A program made the translations under genes and the position numbers. The notes under the pieces are model-generated. The model was not told where the DNA came from, did no database searches, and saw only the letters and a list, made by a program, of their open reading frames with translations. Shown piece after piece: positions 27,547-37,059 of a stretch of 64,000 nt of DNA. Each line of letters starts with the position of its first letter. The stretch's first letter is position 1. This DNA comes from Desulfurispira natronophila (GTDB lineage Bacteria > Chrysiogenota > Chrysiogenetes > Chrysiogenales > Chrysiogenaceae): assembly GCF_014203025.1 (NCBI RefSeq), contig NZ_JACHID010000013.1, positions 1 to 64,000 of the forward strand, written 5' to 3'.

Positions 27547-28848
27547 ATGATACAGATTTTTTCCCGTTCAGACCGGGATTTTGATGAAAAGTTGGCCGTT
27601 ATTCGCAATCGGGGACAATCTCTTGATTCTGCGGTCGAAAAGTCTGTCGGAGAGATTTTAGAGGATGTGCGCCTAAATGGCGATGAAGCCCTAAAAAGGT
27701 ACACTCAGAAGTTCGATAGTGTTGACCCTGAAACCTATGGTATCTCCATTGACGCCGGGACCGTGGAAGCATGTCGCTCTGAAGTAAGCGCGCGTCAGTA
27801 TGACGCACTGCAACGTGCAGCTGATAGTATACGAGCATTTCATGAACGTCAAAGGCGACAAACTTGGATAGAGCAAGATTCTGTGACGGGTAATATCCTT
27901 GGCCAGCGGGTATTGCCGCTTGATTCTGTCGGCATTTATGTTCCTGGTGGCAAAGCTGCTTACCCCTCCAGTGTGCTTATGAATGCTATTCCTGCCCAAG
28001 TCGCAGGTGTTGAGCGAATTGTCATGGTTGTGCCAACCCCAGGTGGGGAAGTAAACCCAGGGGTCATGGTAGCTGCCCACTTGCTGGGTATAACCGAAAT
28101 ATACCGCCTGGGAGGCGCTCAAGCCATTGGCGCACTGGCCTATGGTACTGAAACTGTTGCTCCAGTGGACAAGATAGTAGGCCCGGGTAATATCTATGTA
28201 GCAACGGCCAAACGTAAGGTGTTTGGCCGGGTGGATATCGACATGATTGCAGGGCCTAGTGAAATTCTGATCATTGCCGATGAAGGGGCAGATCCTCGAC
28301 ACGTTGCCATTGATTTGCTTTCTCAGGCAGAGCACGATGAAATGGCTTCATCAATCCTGGTGACAAACTCATCGAAACTGGCAGAAAAAGTATCTGTAGC
28401 AATTGAAGAAGAACTTGCGTTATTGCCACGGCAGGCAATAGCTCGCAAGAGCATTGATGATTATGGTGCTATTATTGTTGCCCCCGATCTTCTTGAGGCA
28501 GCTCGTATAAGTAATCTCATAGCACCTGAACACTTGGAGCTCGCTGTGGCCGAACCGTTCTGGTTGTTGCACACTATTAAAAGTGCTGGCGCTATATTTA
28601 TGGGTTATCACACGTCAGAAGCGGTGGGCGATTATGTCGCCGGCCCAAACCATGTGTTGCCCACAGGTGGAACAGCCCGTTTCTTTAGTCCACTCAGTGT
28701 GGATGACTTTATTAAAAAGTCTTCACTGATTTATTATACCCAAGCTGGGCTGGAAGAAGTGGCACGGGACGTTGAAATTCTTACTGCCATGGAGGGGTTG
28801 GATGCCCATGGGCGAAGCGTTTCGTATCGGGTCGGTGACGGTACCTGA
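27547..28848 (+). CDS. hisD: Histidinol dehydrogenase
   Basis: Zinc enzyme that oxidises L-histidinol to L-histidine in two NAD+-dependent steps, the last reactions of histidine synthesis. The 433 residues are normal length. GIYVPGGKAAYPSSVLMNAIPA, KIVGPGNIYVATAKR, DMIAGPSEILIIAD and DLLSQAEHDEMASS are family signatures, the last containing zinc ligands, as does NHVLPTGGTARF. GAGGAG six bases before the ATG fixes the start; in-frame codons further upstream overlap the terminator. The stop overlaps the ATG of the NFACT gene (TGATG). The only other his gene in the window is hisIE, 33 kb away. Confidence 0.96.
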   Translation: MIQIFSRSDRDFDEKLAVIRNRGQSLDSAVEKSVGEILEDVRLNGDEALKRYTQKFDSVDPETYGISIDAGTVEACRSEVSARQYDALQRAADSIRAFHERQRRQTWIEQDSVTGNILGQRVLPLDSVGIYVPGGKAAYPSSVLMNAIPAQVAGVERIVMVVPTPGGEVNPGVMVAAHLLGITEIYRLGGAQAIGALAYGTETVAPVDKIVGPGNIYVATAKRKVFGRVDIDMIAGPSEILIIADEGADPRHVAIDLLSQAEHDEMASSILVTNSSKLAEKVSVAIEEELALLPRQAIARKSIDDYGAIIVAPDLLEAARISNLIAPEHLELAVAEPFWLLHTIKSAGAIFMGYHTSEAVGDYVAGPNHVLPTGGTARFFSPLSVDDFIKKSSLIYYTQAGLEEVARDVEILTAMEGLDAHGRSVSYRVGDGT

Positions 28849-30464
28849 TGGACTACCCCACCTTGCTGGCCCTGGCTGATGAAATTCCGCGGATTCTTGG
28901 CAATGGGCGCTTGCGGGAAGTAACCATGACTGACTGGCATACCGTGAATTTGCACTTTGACAATCAGTGCCTGGTGATAAGTGCCCACGCGCGTCCTAAT
29001 GGTGCAGCCTTGATGAAGGTCGATCGCAATCAAGAGCGAGAATATCCTTTTGTCAAGGCTGCGCGTATGCACTTGCGCGGAACCTTTCTGTTGCGCTGCA
29101 GCGTCAAGGAAAATGAACGTATTATGCGTTTAAGTTTTGGTTCAGTGCAAGGTGAAGTTAAGCGCAAGTACCACCTGGTACTTGAAATTATGGGCCGGCA
29201 CTCCAACGTTATTATTCTTGATGAGAAGCGTCGGATACTGGCAGCCTTGAAAGAAAACTGGGACATCAGCACGGCGCGTCCAGTGCAGGTGGGGCAGGAG
29301 TATTCCTTTCCTCCCTCCCAGGGAAGAATCTTACCTGCGGGTAAGGAGATATTCAGCGATCGTCAGTTGTCCAAGTCCACGGTTTGTCTACCGGCATGGC
29401 TGGTGGAATACTTTTTGGAGTATCCAGAAGATTACCCCGGTTATCGACAAAGTTTGCTGAGTAATAACTTCTCCTGCAACCGTTTGCGCTATCGCAACTG
29501 CGTTCGAAGCAGTCCGCTGCTACTACCCCATGCTGAGTTAGTCGAGTCCTTTTCCTCCCCAAGCGCCATGATGGCCAGTGAATGGCAGGAACAGCCAGGT
29601 AATACTGCCCTCGAACGTAAGCGCGAGCAGTTGATACGACGAATTGTGGGTCAGATAGAGCAAGAAAAAAACAAGGTGTCATCGCTTCGTGAGCAACTGG
29701 CGCAGTACAAAAATACTTCCGAAATTGCTCGTGTGGCCGATTTGATCAAGTACAACCTTGACGCCTTTACTCATAACAGTCGAGGCCATTGCACTGACTA
29801 CCAGACCATGGAAACAGTAGAGGTGGAAATTCCATCAGATACGACACCTCATGCTTACATGAAACAGCTTTACAAAAAAATACGAAAGTATCATGCAGCG
29901 TTGCCTCATATTGAAAAACAGATTCAACTGCGCAGTGATCGCATACGATACCTGGCAGATGAGCAGTACTACGCTACGCAGCTAGATTCATTGGATGAGT
30001 GGTTGTCTTTGTGGGAGCGACTTTTTGGTAAAAGCAAACAGGATCGGCATAAGAAGCATCGTCACACGAAAGGTAAAGACCGCGTAAAAAAGATAGATTT
30101 TCATGGATATTTGTTATATGTAGGGCTATCAAGTGTCGCCAATGAGCAGGTAACGCTTCACGCCCGTGGAGAGGATCTGTGGCTTCACGCCAAGGATATT
30201 CCCGGCGCACACGTTGTGTTGCAGTGTCACAACAGGCACTACCCAGAGGATCGTGTGATTGTAGCTGCCGCTGCTGTCGCGGCAGCTATGAGTCGCAATG
30301 CCAGCGACGGTAAAGTTGCCGTCGATTATACGTATCGCAAGCATGTTCGCAAATCTCCTGGCTCAGGTCCGGGGACCGTATACTATACGCATTTTAAAAC
30401 ACTCATGATAAACCAAGCACAAATCCAGCAGGCGTCAGATCTGCTGACGGGCGTAAAACCATAA
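28848..30464 (+). CDS. NFACT family protein, RqcH-like
   Basis: A 538-residue member of the NFACT (FbpA/RqcH/NEMF) family, which binds obstructed large ribosomal subunits and adds C-terminal alanine tails to stalled chains. The NFACT-N domain occupies about 1-220, a coiled-coil region about 255-400 (long charged stretches), and the NFACT-R (DUF814) domain the C-terminus: LHARGEDLWLHAKDIPGAHVV and SPGSGPGTVYYTHFKT. At the position where RqcH has the Asp-Arg pair needed for tRNA binding I read Glu90-Arg91 (ENERIMRL). The NFACT-C region appears reduced. It overlaps hisD by one base and may be translated from it. Function in quality control is inferred from family. Confidence 0.87.
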   Translation: MDYPTLLALADEIPRILGNGRLREVTMTDWHTVNLHFDNQCLVISAHARPNGAALMKVDRNQEREYPFVKAARMHLRGTFLLRCSVKENERIMRLSFGSVQGEVKRKYHLVLEIMGRHSNVIILDEKRRILAALKENWDISTARPVQVGQEYSFPPSQGRILPAGKEIFSDRQLSKSTVCLPAWLVEYFLEYPEDYPGYRQSLLSNNFSCNRLRYRNCVRSSPLLLPHAELVESFSSPSAMMASEWQEQPGNTALERKREQLIRRIVGQIEQEKNKVSSLREQLAQYKNTSEIARVADLIKYNLDAFTHNSRGHCTDYQTMETVEVEIPSDTTPHAYMKQLYKKIRKYHAALPHIEKQIQLRSDRIRYLADEQYYATQLDSLDEWLSLWERLFGKSKQDRHKKHRHTKGKDRVKKIDFHGYLLYVGLSSVANEQVTLHARGEDLWLHAKDIPGAHVVLQCHNRHYPEDRVIVAAAAVAAAMSRNASDGKVAVDYTYRKHVRKSPGSGPGTVYYTHFKTLMINQAQIQQASDLLTGVKP

Positions 30465-30506
30465 GGGGCGTTTTCGGCAATCCTGTAACAAAGCGGAGCA
30501 TATCTT

Positions 30507-32621
30507 ATGGAGCCATCACCTCAATCCCAGCAACCGGCGAATCTCCTTTTCGGTATCCACTGTCACCAGCCATATAATAACTTTTCATGGGTGCTGGATG
30601 ATGCCTGTGAAAAAAGTTATCGCCCATTTCTGCAGACGTGCTACCGCCACAGGGAGTTTCGATTTGCTGTTCACTACAGTGGGTGGCTTTTGCAGTGGAT
30701 ACGGGAAAACAAGCCAGATATTTTTGATCTACTGGGTGAATTGGCACAAAGGGGACAAGTAGAGTTTTTTACTGGTGGTTTTTACGAGCCGATATTGGCA
30801 TCTATCCCCCAAAAGGACCAGATTGGGCAGATAGACATGCTTTCATGCTTTTTGCAGCAAGAGTTTGGGCAAAAACCTAAGGGGTTATGGTTGACGGAGC
30901 GCATATGGGATAGTTCCATTGTGCCGGCACTTGTGCGCTGTGGTGTCGAGTATGCAATCGTTGATGACTATCACTTTGTTACCGCCGGTTTTCCCCAGAC
31001 CGACATGGATGGCTTTTACTATACCGAAGAAGGTGGTTACGGCCTCAAGCTCTTTCCCATCAGCGAAAAGTTGCGCTACACTATTCCTTTCCAGTCGCCT
31101 GTAAAATCGGTGGAGTATCTTTTGAGTCATGCTCGTGCCGACGGAACTGGTGCCATGACTTTTTTTGATGATGGAGAAAAGTTCGGTGTTTGGCCAAAAA
31201 CTTATGACTGGGTTTATGGGAAACGTCGCTGGCTTGACGAATTTCTGCAAACTATTACCAGTCTTAGCGACTTGCGTACTGTACACTTTGGTGAATATGC
31301 AGATAAAAATATTTCACGTGGCATCGCTTACCTTCCTGTGTGCTCATATTATGAAATGGGCGCATGGACATTGCCGTCGCACCTGGCATCTCAATACGAT
31401 GACTGGTATCATGATGTTCAAAAAGAAGATGCCGCAAAAGCTGCTCATTTTCTCAAGGGAAGCATATGGAAAAACTTCCTGGTAAAATACCCTGAATCAA
31501 ATAATTTACATAAAAAAATGTTGAGACTTAGCACCATGGTGCGGGGCCTTGAAGCCCGTGAAGCACTGTATCAGGGGCAATGTAACGATGTGCTGTGGCA
31601 CGGTGTATTTGGTGGCTTGTATTTACCCAACTTGCGATTTAATGCTTACGAAGCATTAAATCGCTGTGAGCACCTTGCTGGTCGTCCTGGGATTACGATT
31701 AGCGACTATAATTATGACGGTTGTAATGAGGTTCTGGCCCGCACCAGCGACTATTTTGCCGTGATATCTCCCAGAGATGGCGGACAGTTGCTGGAGCTAA
31801 GCTCGATGAGTTCTTACGTAAATTATCTTAATACTATTTCACGCAAACATGAAGCCTATCATGACAAGTTGAATCAAGAGCCTTGTGAGCAAGAGGTTCA
31901 AGCTGAAGATGATGAAAGCTCCATTGCAACTATTCACGACGCTGTGATGGATGTTGAGACAATCGACCTTCCGCCACGCTACTACGATTGGCACTCCAAG
32001 TATTCTTTTATAGATCATTTTACTGCAGCACCTCCACACGTAGAAAACTTTGCTGCCGCAGACATGGGTGAGCAGGGTGATTTCGCCAATCAGCCTTTTG
32101 ACTTGATAAGCCACTCGAGTACTGATGCTCTGGTGCGTCGCAAAGGTGGCTTGTTTCTTTGGGACAAACAGTTAGCGGCAATCACACTGGAGAAGAGATT
32201 TCATTTTTTACGTCATGCTTTGATAGTAGATGTTTTTATTGAAGCGGATCAGGATGTATTTGTGCACTATGGTTGTGAACTTAACATCCATGTTCCTTCG
32301 TCACCTGAAGAGTCTTGGCTGAACTGCGATGGACACAAGTTGGCTAAAGACCATCGTCATAGTTATGAAGGAGTACGCCGTTGCTCTGTACACGATCCCT
32401 TGTTTCATGCGCCACTGACTCTTGATGCCTGCACACCGCAGCAGCTGTTGGTAGCTCCGGTTGTAACCGTTTCCCAGTCAGAGGGTGGTTTTGATACGAC
32501 TTACCAAGGCACTTCTCTCTTGTGGTGTCAGCCACTTCAATTGCAGCGTGGTGAGCGAACCAAGGTAAGTTTTATGGTTACTTTAAAAGGGGGCGAGAGT
32601 GACAACCAGAATACACCGTGA
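30507..32621 (+). CDS. GH57 4-alpha-glucanotransferase or alpha-amylase-like enzyme
   Basis: A 704-residue family GH57 enzyme acting on alpha-1,4-glucans in the cytoplasm; no signal peptide. It opens with the family's FGIHCHQPYNNF, has the likely nucleophile E131 in GLWLTERIWD and acid/base D221 or D222 in TFFDDGEKFG, as in Thermococcus 4-alpha-glucanotransferase (about 660 residues). The last 300 residues fit the DUF1925/DUF1926 beta domains (ISDYNYDGCNEVL, DWHSKYSFIDHF). It lies in a run of glucan genes with GalT, DUF4912 and a second GH57, so glycogen turnover is the likely role. Amylase versus transferase cannot be settled from motifs. The end overlaps the GTG of galT. Confidence 0.86.
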   Translation: MEPSPQSQQPANLLFGIHCHQPYNNFSWVLDDACEKSYRPFLQTCYRHREFRFAVHYSGWLLQWIRENKPDIFDLLGELAQRGQVEFFTGGFYEPILASIPQKDQIGQIDMLSCFLQQEFGQKPKGLWLTERIWDSSIVPALVRCGVEYAIVDDYHFVTAGFPQTDMDGFYYTEEGGYGLKLFPISEKLRYTIPFQSPVKSVEYLLSHARADGTGAMTFFDDGEKFGVWPKTYDWVYGKRRWLDEFLQTITSLSDLRTVHFGEYADKNISRGIAYLPVCSYYEMGAWTLPSHLASQYDDWYHDVQKEDAAKAAHFLKGSIWKNFLVKYPESNNLHKKMLRLSTMVRGLEAREALYQGQCNDVLWHGVFGGLYLPNLRFNAYEALNRCEHLAGRPGITISDYNYDGCNEVLARTSDYFAVISPRDGGQLLELSSMSSYVNYLNTISRKHEAYHDKLNQEPCEQEVQAEDDESSIATIHDAVMDVETIDLPPRYYDWHSKYSFIDHFTAAPPHVENFAAADMGEQGDFANQPFDLISHSSTDALVRRKGGLFLWDKQLAAITLEKRFHFLRHALIVDVFIEADQDVFVHYGCELNIHVPSSPEESWLNCDGHKLAKDHRHSYEGVRRCSVHDPLFHAPLTLDACTPQQLLVAPVVTVSQSEGGFDTTYQGTSLLWCQPLQLQRGERTKVSFMVTLKGGESDNQNTP

Positions 32622-33603
32622 CCCTCTAGGACGCTTTGATGTTATATATGAACCTGGTATGGCACGAACACCGTTGCTTGGAGAAGCAGAAACACCTGTG
32701 CGCAGCGATGGCGAAGTACCACCCTGCCCTTTTTGTCGCGGCAGTGAGCAGTACTGTACTTTTACCATTGCCAGCAGCGAAGGGGTCGATGGATGGGATG
32801 TAAGAGTTATTCCCAATCGTGTGCCACTTTTTTCCATAGAAGGCTCTACTGAGGGTTTTCCAGATGGGATTTATGATACGATAGAAGGTGTGGGAGCACA
32901 CGAGATAGCTATAGACTCGCCGCGGCACTTTGACACGCCCTATGACTATACCCCCAGCCATTGGCAAAAGTTGCTTGGTGTTGTTGTGAACAGGTTGAGT
33001 GACTTGAAGCAAGATAGTCGTTTCAAGTATATAAGTTATTATCGCAACTATGGTTCTCAAGCTGGAGCACATTTGGAGCACCCCCACAGCCAAATCCTGG
33101 CCTTACCTTTTGTGCCATTTGAAATACGCCATCGACAAAATAAGTTCGAAGATCACATGCGTAGTAAAGAGCGATGCTTTATTTGCGACATTATCCACCA
33201 TGAAACTAGCCATGGTCAGAGGATTCTGACGGAAAACGAATCATTCTTAGCGTTGGCACCATATGCCTCACGTTATCCCTTTGAGGTTCATATTTATCCA
33301 CGTGAACATCGTGAAGCATTTGAGTCCACAAATCGTGAAGATTTAGTGCTGTTGTCCCACATACTGTATGAATGCCACCAAAAACTACATATCTCCCTGA
33401 GTGGTCCACCTTTGCAAATGACACTCTATAATCGTCCCCGCAAGTCTGGTGGCTTTCACTGGAGCTTGGAGTTGGTTCCCTTGCTGCTGAGTACTACAGC
33501 AATAACCATGGGCACTGGTGTATATGTCAATCCAGTGACCCCCGAGCAGGTAGTAGCTGCTATGGGAAGTCGTTCATGCGAAGAGATTATAGAAAATACA
33601 TAA
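32599..33603 (+). CDS. galT: Galactose-1-phosphate uridylyltransferase
   Basis: Histidine-triad transferase of 334 residues that moves a nucleotide group between UDP-glucose and a sugar 1-phosphate. PPCPFC (41-46) starts a zinc site. The active site is EHPHSQILALP with H161/H163 and Q165, the latter histidine being the nucleophile by comparison with E. coli HPHGQ. A second Cys pair is in CFICDIIHHE. It begins with GTG at 32599 and overlaps the GH57 gene by 23 bases. No galK or galE is near, and the neighbours are alpha-glucan enzymes, so it may work on glucose 1-phosphate in glycogen metabolism rather than in the Leloir path. Confidence 0.9.
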   Translation: MTTRIHRDPLGRFDVIYEPGMARTPLLGEAETPVRSDGEVPPCPFCRGSEQYCTFTIASSEGVDGWDVRVIPNRVPLFSIEGSTEGFPDGIYDTIEGVGAHEIAIDSPRHFDTPYDYTPSHWQKLLGVVVNRLSDLKQDSRFKYISYYRNYGSQAGAHLEHPHSQILALPFVPFEIRHRQNKFEDHMRSKERCFICDIIHHETSHGQRILTENESFLALAPYASRYPFEVHIYPREHREAFESTNREDLVLLSHILYECHQKLHISLSGPPLQMTLYNRPRKSGGFHWSLELVPLLLSTTAITMGTGVYVNPVTPEQVVAAMGSRSCEEIIENT

Positions 33604-33810
33604 TTATAAGTGCTAGTATGTAAGAGCGTGCCTAAGCAGCTGTTATCATACTTTGACTATTTTTGAGATTTATTGCACAGTGACTACGTATAATAAATAA
33701 AAAGTAGTACTTTGAACCCAATTCACAATTAATAAATTATTGGACGATATCAATTGTTTTCAGTTCACATTTCAGCAAGGGTTGTTTTAACTCCATAAGG
33801 AGATGAGTTG

Positions 33811-34542
33811 ATGGATAAACTGCTGGGGCTACCACGGGAAGAGCTTATTACCATTGCCAGGGGATTAAGTATTGCTGGCCGCTCCCGAATGTCAAATCGA
33901 GAGTTAGCGGAAGCTGTTTACCGTTTATCGCTAGAAGCTGGCGTATCCTCTTTTTACCTTCATAGCTCAACTGATGGCCATCTGCGTGTAGAGTTCGACA
34001 ATATCTATTTGCCTGCCGAAATTGGCCATACGAGAGCTTGTCTCATGTATCGAGATCCGCTTTGGGCATTTGCCTATTGGGAAATTACTCCTGAGTTACT
34101 CTCTGGCAAATTAAGCACCTCCCTTGTTCTCAAGGTAATAGACGCTGGCACTAACAAAGAGCACAGCTGCATTGAGCAAGTGGATCGAACCGGGCGTTGG
34201 TACCTTAATTTGAATGCACCTGAGAGTGCATTCTATATTGTTATTGGCACATTCTCAGAAGGTGGTTTTGTAGAGTTGGTGCGCTCAAACCAGGTGAAAA
34301 TGCCTGCTTTGGGTATATCAGCTGACAGAGAAGAGCTGGTCTTCTATAATCGCCAAACCGAAAGTCGTCGCACATACGCGAGTAAAGATAAATCAATAGG
34401 TGACTGGGATACCCTTGGTGAAACCTTTACTCTTGATCGGGAAAACTCCCGTCTGTTGCACCGGTCAATTTCCGGATCACGCCAACACTTTGAAAACCCT
34501 ACTGAAAGCAACAGGAGTGATTATGACAAGCAACCAGACTAG
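33811..34542 (+). CDS. DUF4912 domain protein
   Basis: A 243-residue cytoplasmic protein. The first 45 residues (LLGLPREELITIARGLSIAGRSRMSNRELAEAVYR) look like a SAP or Rho-N helix-extended-loop-helix domain; the next 120 (YRDPLWAFAYWEI..RSNQVKMPALGIS) are DUF4912, a beta-rich domain of unknown role. AAGGAG eight bases before the ATG fixes the start. Its 3' end overlaps the branching enzyme start by 20 bases, implying coupled translation. The family is often found beside GH57 branching enzymes, so a regulatory or structural role in glycogen metabolism is possible. The low-complexity polar tail is probably disordered. Confidence 0.82.
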   Translation: MDKLLGLPREELITIARGLSIAGRSRMSNRELAEAVYRLSLEAGVSSFYLHSSTDGHLRVEFDNIYLPAEIGHTRACLMYRDPLWAFAYWEITPELLSGKLSTSLVLKVIDAGTNKEHSCIEQVDRTGRWYLNLNAPESAFYIVIGTFSEGGFVELVRSNQVKMPALGISADREELVFYNRQTESRRTYASKDKSIGDWDTLGETFTLDRENSRLLHRSISGSRQHFENPTESNRSDYDKQPD

Positions 34543-36127
34543 TGGCTACCTCGGCTTGGTGCTTCACTCCCACCTGCCTTTTGTCAAGCACCCAGAGCAC
34601 GAACGATTTCTCGAAGAAAATTGGCTTTACGAGGCGATTTCCGAAACATATATCCCTTTTCTCATGATGTTGGATCAACTAGAGCAGGAAGGTGTCAATG
34701 CTCGTGTAACGGTCTCGGTTACCCCATCACTGTCCAATATGCTGGAAGATCCACTTTTAAATGAGCGATATGAAAAGCATATGCATTTGATGCTGGAACT
34801 TTTGGACAAGGAGCAAGAGCGTACTTTTGATGATCATGCAATGGCTCCTGTGGTTGCGTTTTATCGTGATCGATTTCAGAAAATTCTCGACTACTATATA
34901 GTTAACCTGAAGCGCTGTGTTCTCAATGGTTATCGCCATTTTCAACAAACCGGGGTGCTAGAGATTATTACTTGCGCTGCTACCCATGGATTTCTCCCAA
35001 ACCTGCGATTTACTCCACGCAGCGTTGCGGCCCAGATTGAGCTGGGGGTGAGGTCTCATACACGAATTTTTGGTCAGACACCCAAGGGCATCTGGCTACC
35101 GGAGTGTGCCTACTTTGAAGGCCTGGAGGATACCCTCAAGGAAAATGGGCTGGAGTACTTTTTGGTAGATACCCATGGAATACTTTTCTCCAGACCTCGA
35201 AGTATCTATGGAAATTTCGCTCCAGTATTTACACCCAATGGAACTGCTGTGTTTGGCCGAGATCAGGAGTCCAGTCGTCAGGTATGGTCCAGCAAAGAGG
35301 GTTATCCCGGCGATTTCCGTTATCGTGAGTTTTATCGGGATGTGGGCTGGGATTTACCCTATAACTACATAAAGCCCTATATTAATCCAGACGGAAAACG
35401 TATTTTTGTTGGCCTCAAGTACTATCGAATTACCGGTCAAGGTGATTTCAAGGAACCTTATGTTCGTCAAGATGCCATGGAAGCTGCTGCTGAACACGCT
35501 GGCAACTTTGTCGATAACCGTATAGAGCAAGTTCAGCACTTAAACCAGGTTATGGGCAAAGCACCTTTGGTGGTCTGCCCTTATGATGCAGAATTGTTTG
35601 GGCACTGGTGGTACGAAGGCATGGACTTTCTCTACTTCCTCTTTAAGAAAATGCATTACGATCAGGATTCCTTGCAGGTAGTGACCCTGTCAGACTACCT
35701 GCAGCAAAACCCGGAACACCAGGTTGTAAAGCCAGCCTCTTCCACCTGGGGGGACAAGGGATACAATGAAGTCTGGTTGAATCGTGGCAATGACTGGATA
35801 TACAAGTATGTGCATGATTTGAGCATTCAGTTGAGCAGTCTTGCCCGTAAATATCGCTATACTACGGATGAGCTGCAGGAGCGACTTTTGAATCAGATGG
35901 CCCGTGAGCTGCTGCTGGCAGAGTCAAGCGACTGGGCATTTCTTATGACTACCCAGACAGCTGCTGAATACGCTTCGCGCCGCACAGTGCTTCATATTGA
36001 AAATTTCCGGCGCCTGGCAAATATGTTGCTTGATCACTCAGTCATGGATATGGACGTATTAGAGGGACTTGAGTTCAAGAACTCAATATTCCATCAGGAT
36101 ATGGATTTCAGGATATACTGTCCGTAG
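34523..36127 (+). CDS. GH57 1,4-alpha-glucan branching enzyme
   Basis: A 534-residue GH57 enzyme with the DUF1957 C-terminal domain, expected to make alpha-1,6 branches in glycogen. Motif 1 is VLHSHLPFVKHP, E194 in GIWLPECAYFEG is the likely nucleophile and D355 in CPYDAELFGHWW the acid/base, by comparison with Thermococcus kodakarensis TK1436. DKGYNEVWLNRGNDWIY lies in the C-terminal helical part. AGGAGT before the ATG at 34523 supports this start over an in-frame ATG at 34400 inside DUF4912. It ends the glucan cluster. Confidence 0.9.
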   Translation: MTSNQTSGYLGLVLHSHLPFVKHPEHERFLEENWLYEAISETYIPFLMMLDQLEQEGVNARVTVSVTPSLSNMLEDPLLNERYEKHMHLMLELLDKEQERTFDDHAMAPVVAFYRDRFQKILDYYIVNLKRCVLNGYRHFQQTGVLEIITCAATHGFLPNLRFTPRSVAAQIELGVRSHTRIFGQTPKGIWLPECAYFEGLEDTLKENGLEYFLVDTHGILFSRPRSIYGNFAPVFTPNGTAVFGRDQESSRQVWSSKEGYPGDFRYREFYRDVGWDLPYNYIKPYINPDGKRIFVGLKYYRITGQGDFKEPYVRQDAMEAAAEHAGNFVDNRIEQVQHLNQVMGKAPLVVCPYDAELFGHWWYEGMDFLYFLFKKMHYDQDSLQVVTLSDYLQQNPEHQVVKPASSTWGDKGYNEVWLNRGNDWIYKYVHDLSIQLSSLARKYRYTTDELQERLLNQMARELLLAESSDWAFLMTTQTAAEYASRRTVLHIENFRRLANMLLDHSVMDMDVLEGLEFKNSIFHQDMDFRIYCP

Positions 36128-36400
36128 GACTGCAGCTGTTAAATTCTCATCCCATGCTGCGTGAGTAACAGGCAAATGTACCTATGGCAGTTTATGTGGC
36201 TGACGTATTGTGGCGAGAAATGCTCATAGTGCAAGATTTTAAGCCTGCGAGCCTGGCTGGAAAGCCCTGAGGGGGTAGTAGCAGAAAAGACTCCATTCTT
36301 CTTTTTTGCCCTACTCAAAATTTCAGCTTGGCAGGCTCTAGGCTGATGTCTCGTGATGGAGCGCAAGATGGTAAAAACAGCTACGTTGGACTCAGGTAGG

Positions 36401-37054
36401 TTAAGTAGCAGTCTTACCGTTTCTTTGCAGTATAATCACCCGCTGATTCCCTTCGATGCGCTTTACGTCAAAACCCCATTGACTTGCAATGTAGTCAAAT
36501 GTAGTGCGGTGGTAAAAAGACGTATGAGTAGGATCGCTTTTATAGTACCAACTGGGGAAGTCAATACACTCATCCCATAACTGGGTCATGACGATCAGGT
36601 GACCACCGGGCCTCAAGAGGTTTGCTATCAGGCTTATTTCTTTATAAGGCTGGTGAAAGTGTTCAAAGCTTTCAGTGGCAAATATGAAGTCGTACTGATT
36701 GGCTAGTGGTAGGGGGTAAAAAATAGGATCATAGTTGTCGCACTTAAGGCTATGTTCTTGCAGTAACATACAGAGGGTTGGGCCGGGGCCACATCCGAAG
36801 TCAAGTCCATGCTGGTCAGCGCTCAGGTAGGGTAGGGCCGGATGTAGTGCTTGCTTTAAAAAACGAACATATCCTTCGTGCTTAGGTGAATTCTCGTGGT
36901 GCTCATAGACTTGGCGCTCTATCTGCAGTGAAGGGAGACAGTGTGGTGCCACAAAGATGAGTCGACAATTGTAACATTTCCAGTAGGCTCGTTTTTTTCG
37001 AGTTTGCCACAGATAGTTGGTTTGGGGTTTAAGGCAAAGAGGACAAGCTGGCAT
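36401..37054 (-). CDS. Zinc-ribbon class I SAM-dependent methyltransferase
   Basis: A 217-residue protein. Cysteines 4, 7, 27 and 30 (PACPLC..WKCYNC) form an N-terminal zinc ribbon; the methyltransferase domain starts about residue 75 with HGLDFGCGPGPTLCMLL (motif I), followed by FIFATESFEHFHQPYKE (motif IV) and LLRPGGHLIVMTQLWD. The C-terminus has WYYKSDPTHTSFYHRTTFDY. Proteins of this architecture often act on sugars or tRNA, but the substrate is not known. It lies six bases after the Sel1-repeat gene on the same strand, so they form a short operon. Confidence 0.86.
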   Translation of the reverse strand: MPACPLCLKPQTNYLWQTRKKRAYWKCYNCRLIFVAPHCLPSLQIERQVYEHHENSPKHEGYVRFLKQALHPALPYLSADQHGLDFGCGPGPTLCMLLQEHSLKCDNYDPIFYPLPLANQYDFIFATESFEHFHQPYKEISLIANLLRPGGHLIVMTQLWDECIDFPSWYYKSDPTHTSFYHRTTFDYIASQWGFDVKRIEGNQRVIILQRNGKTAT

Positions 37055-37059
37055 AAGAC

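Noticed and set aside
27691-28335. Minus-strand open frame of 214 codons opposite hisD
   Set aside because: Antisense to conserved HisD motifs, with no ribosome site and no family resemblance.
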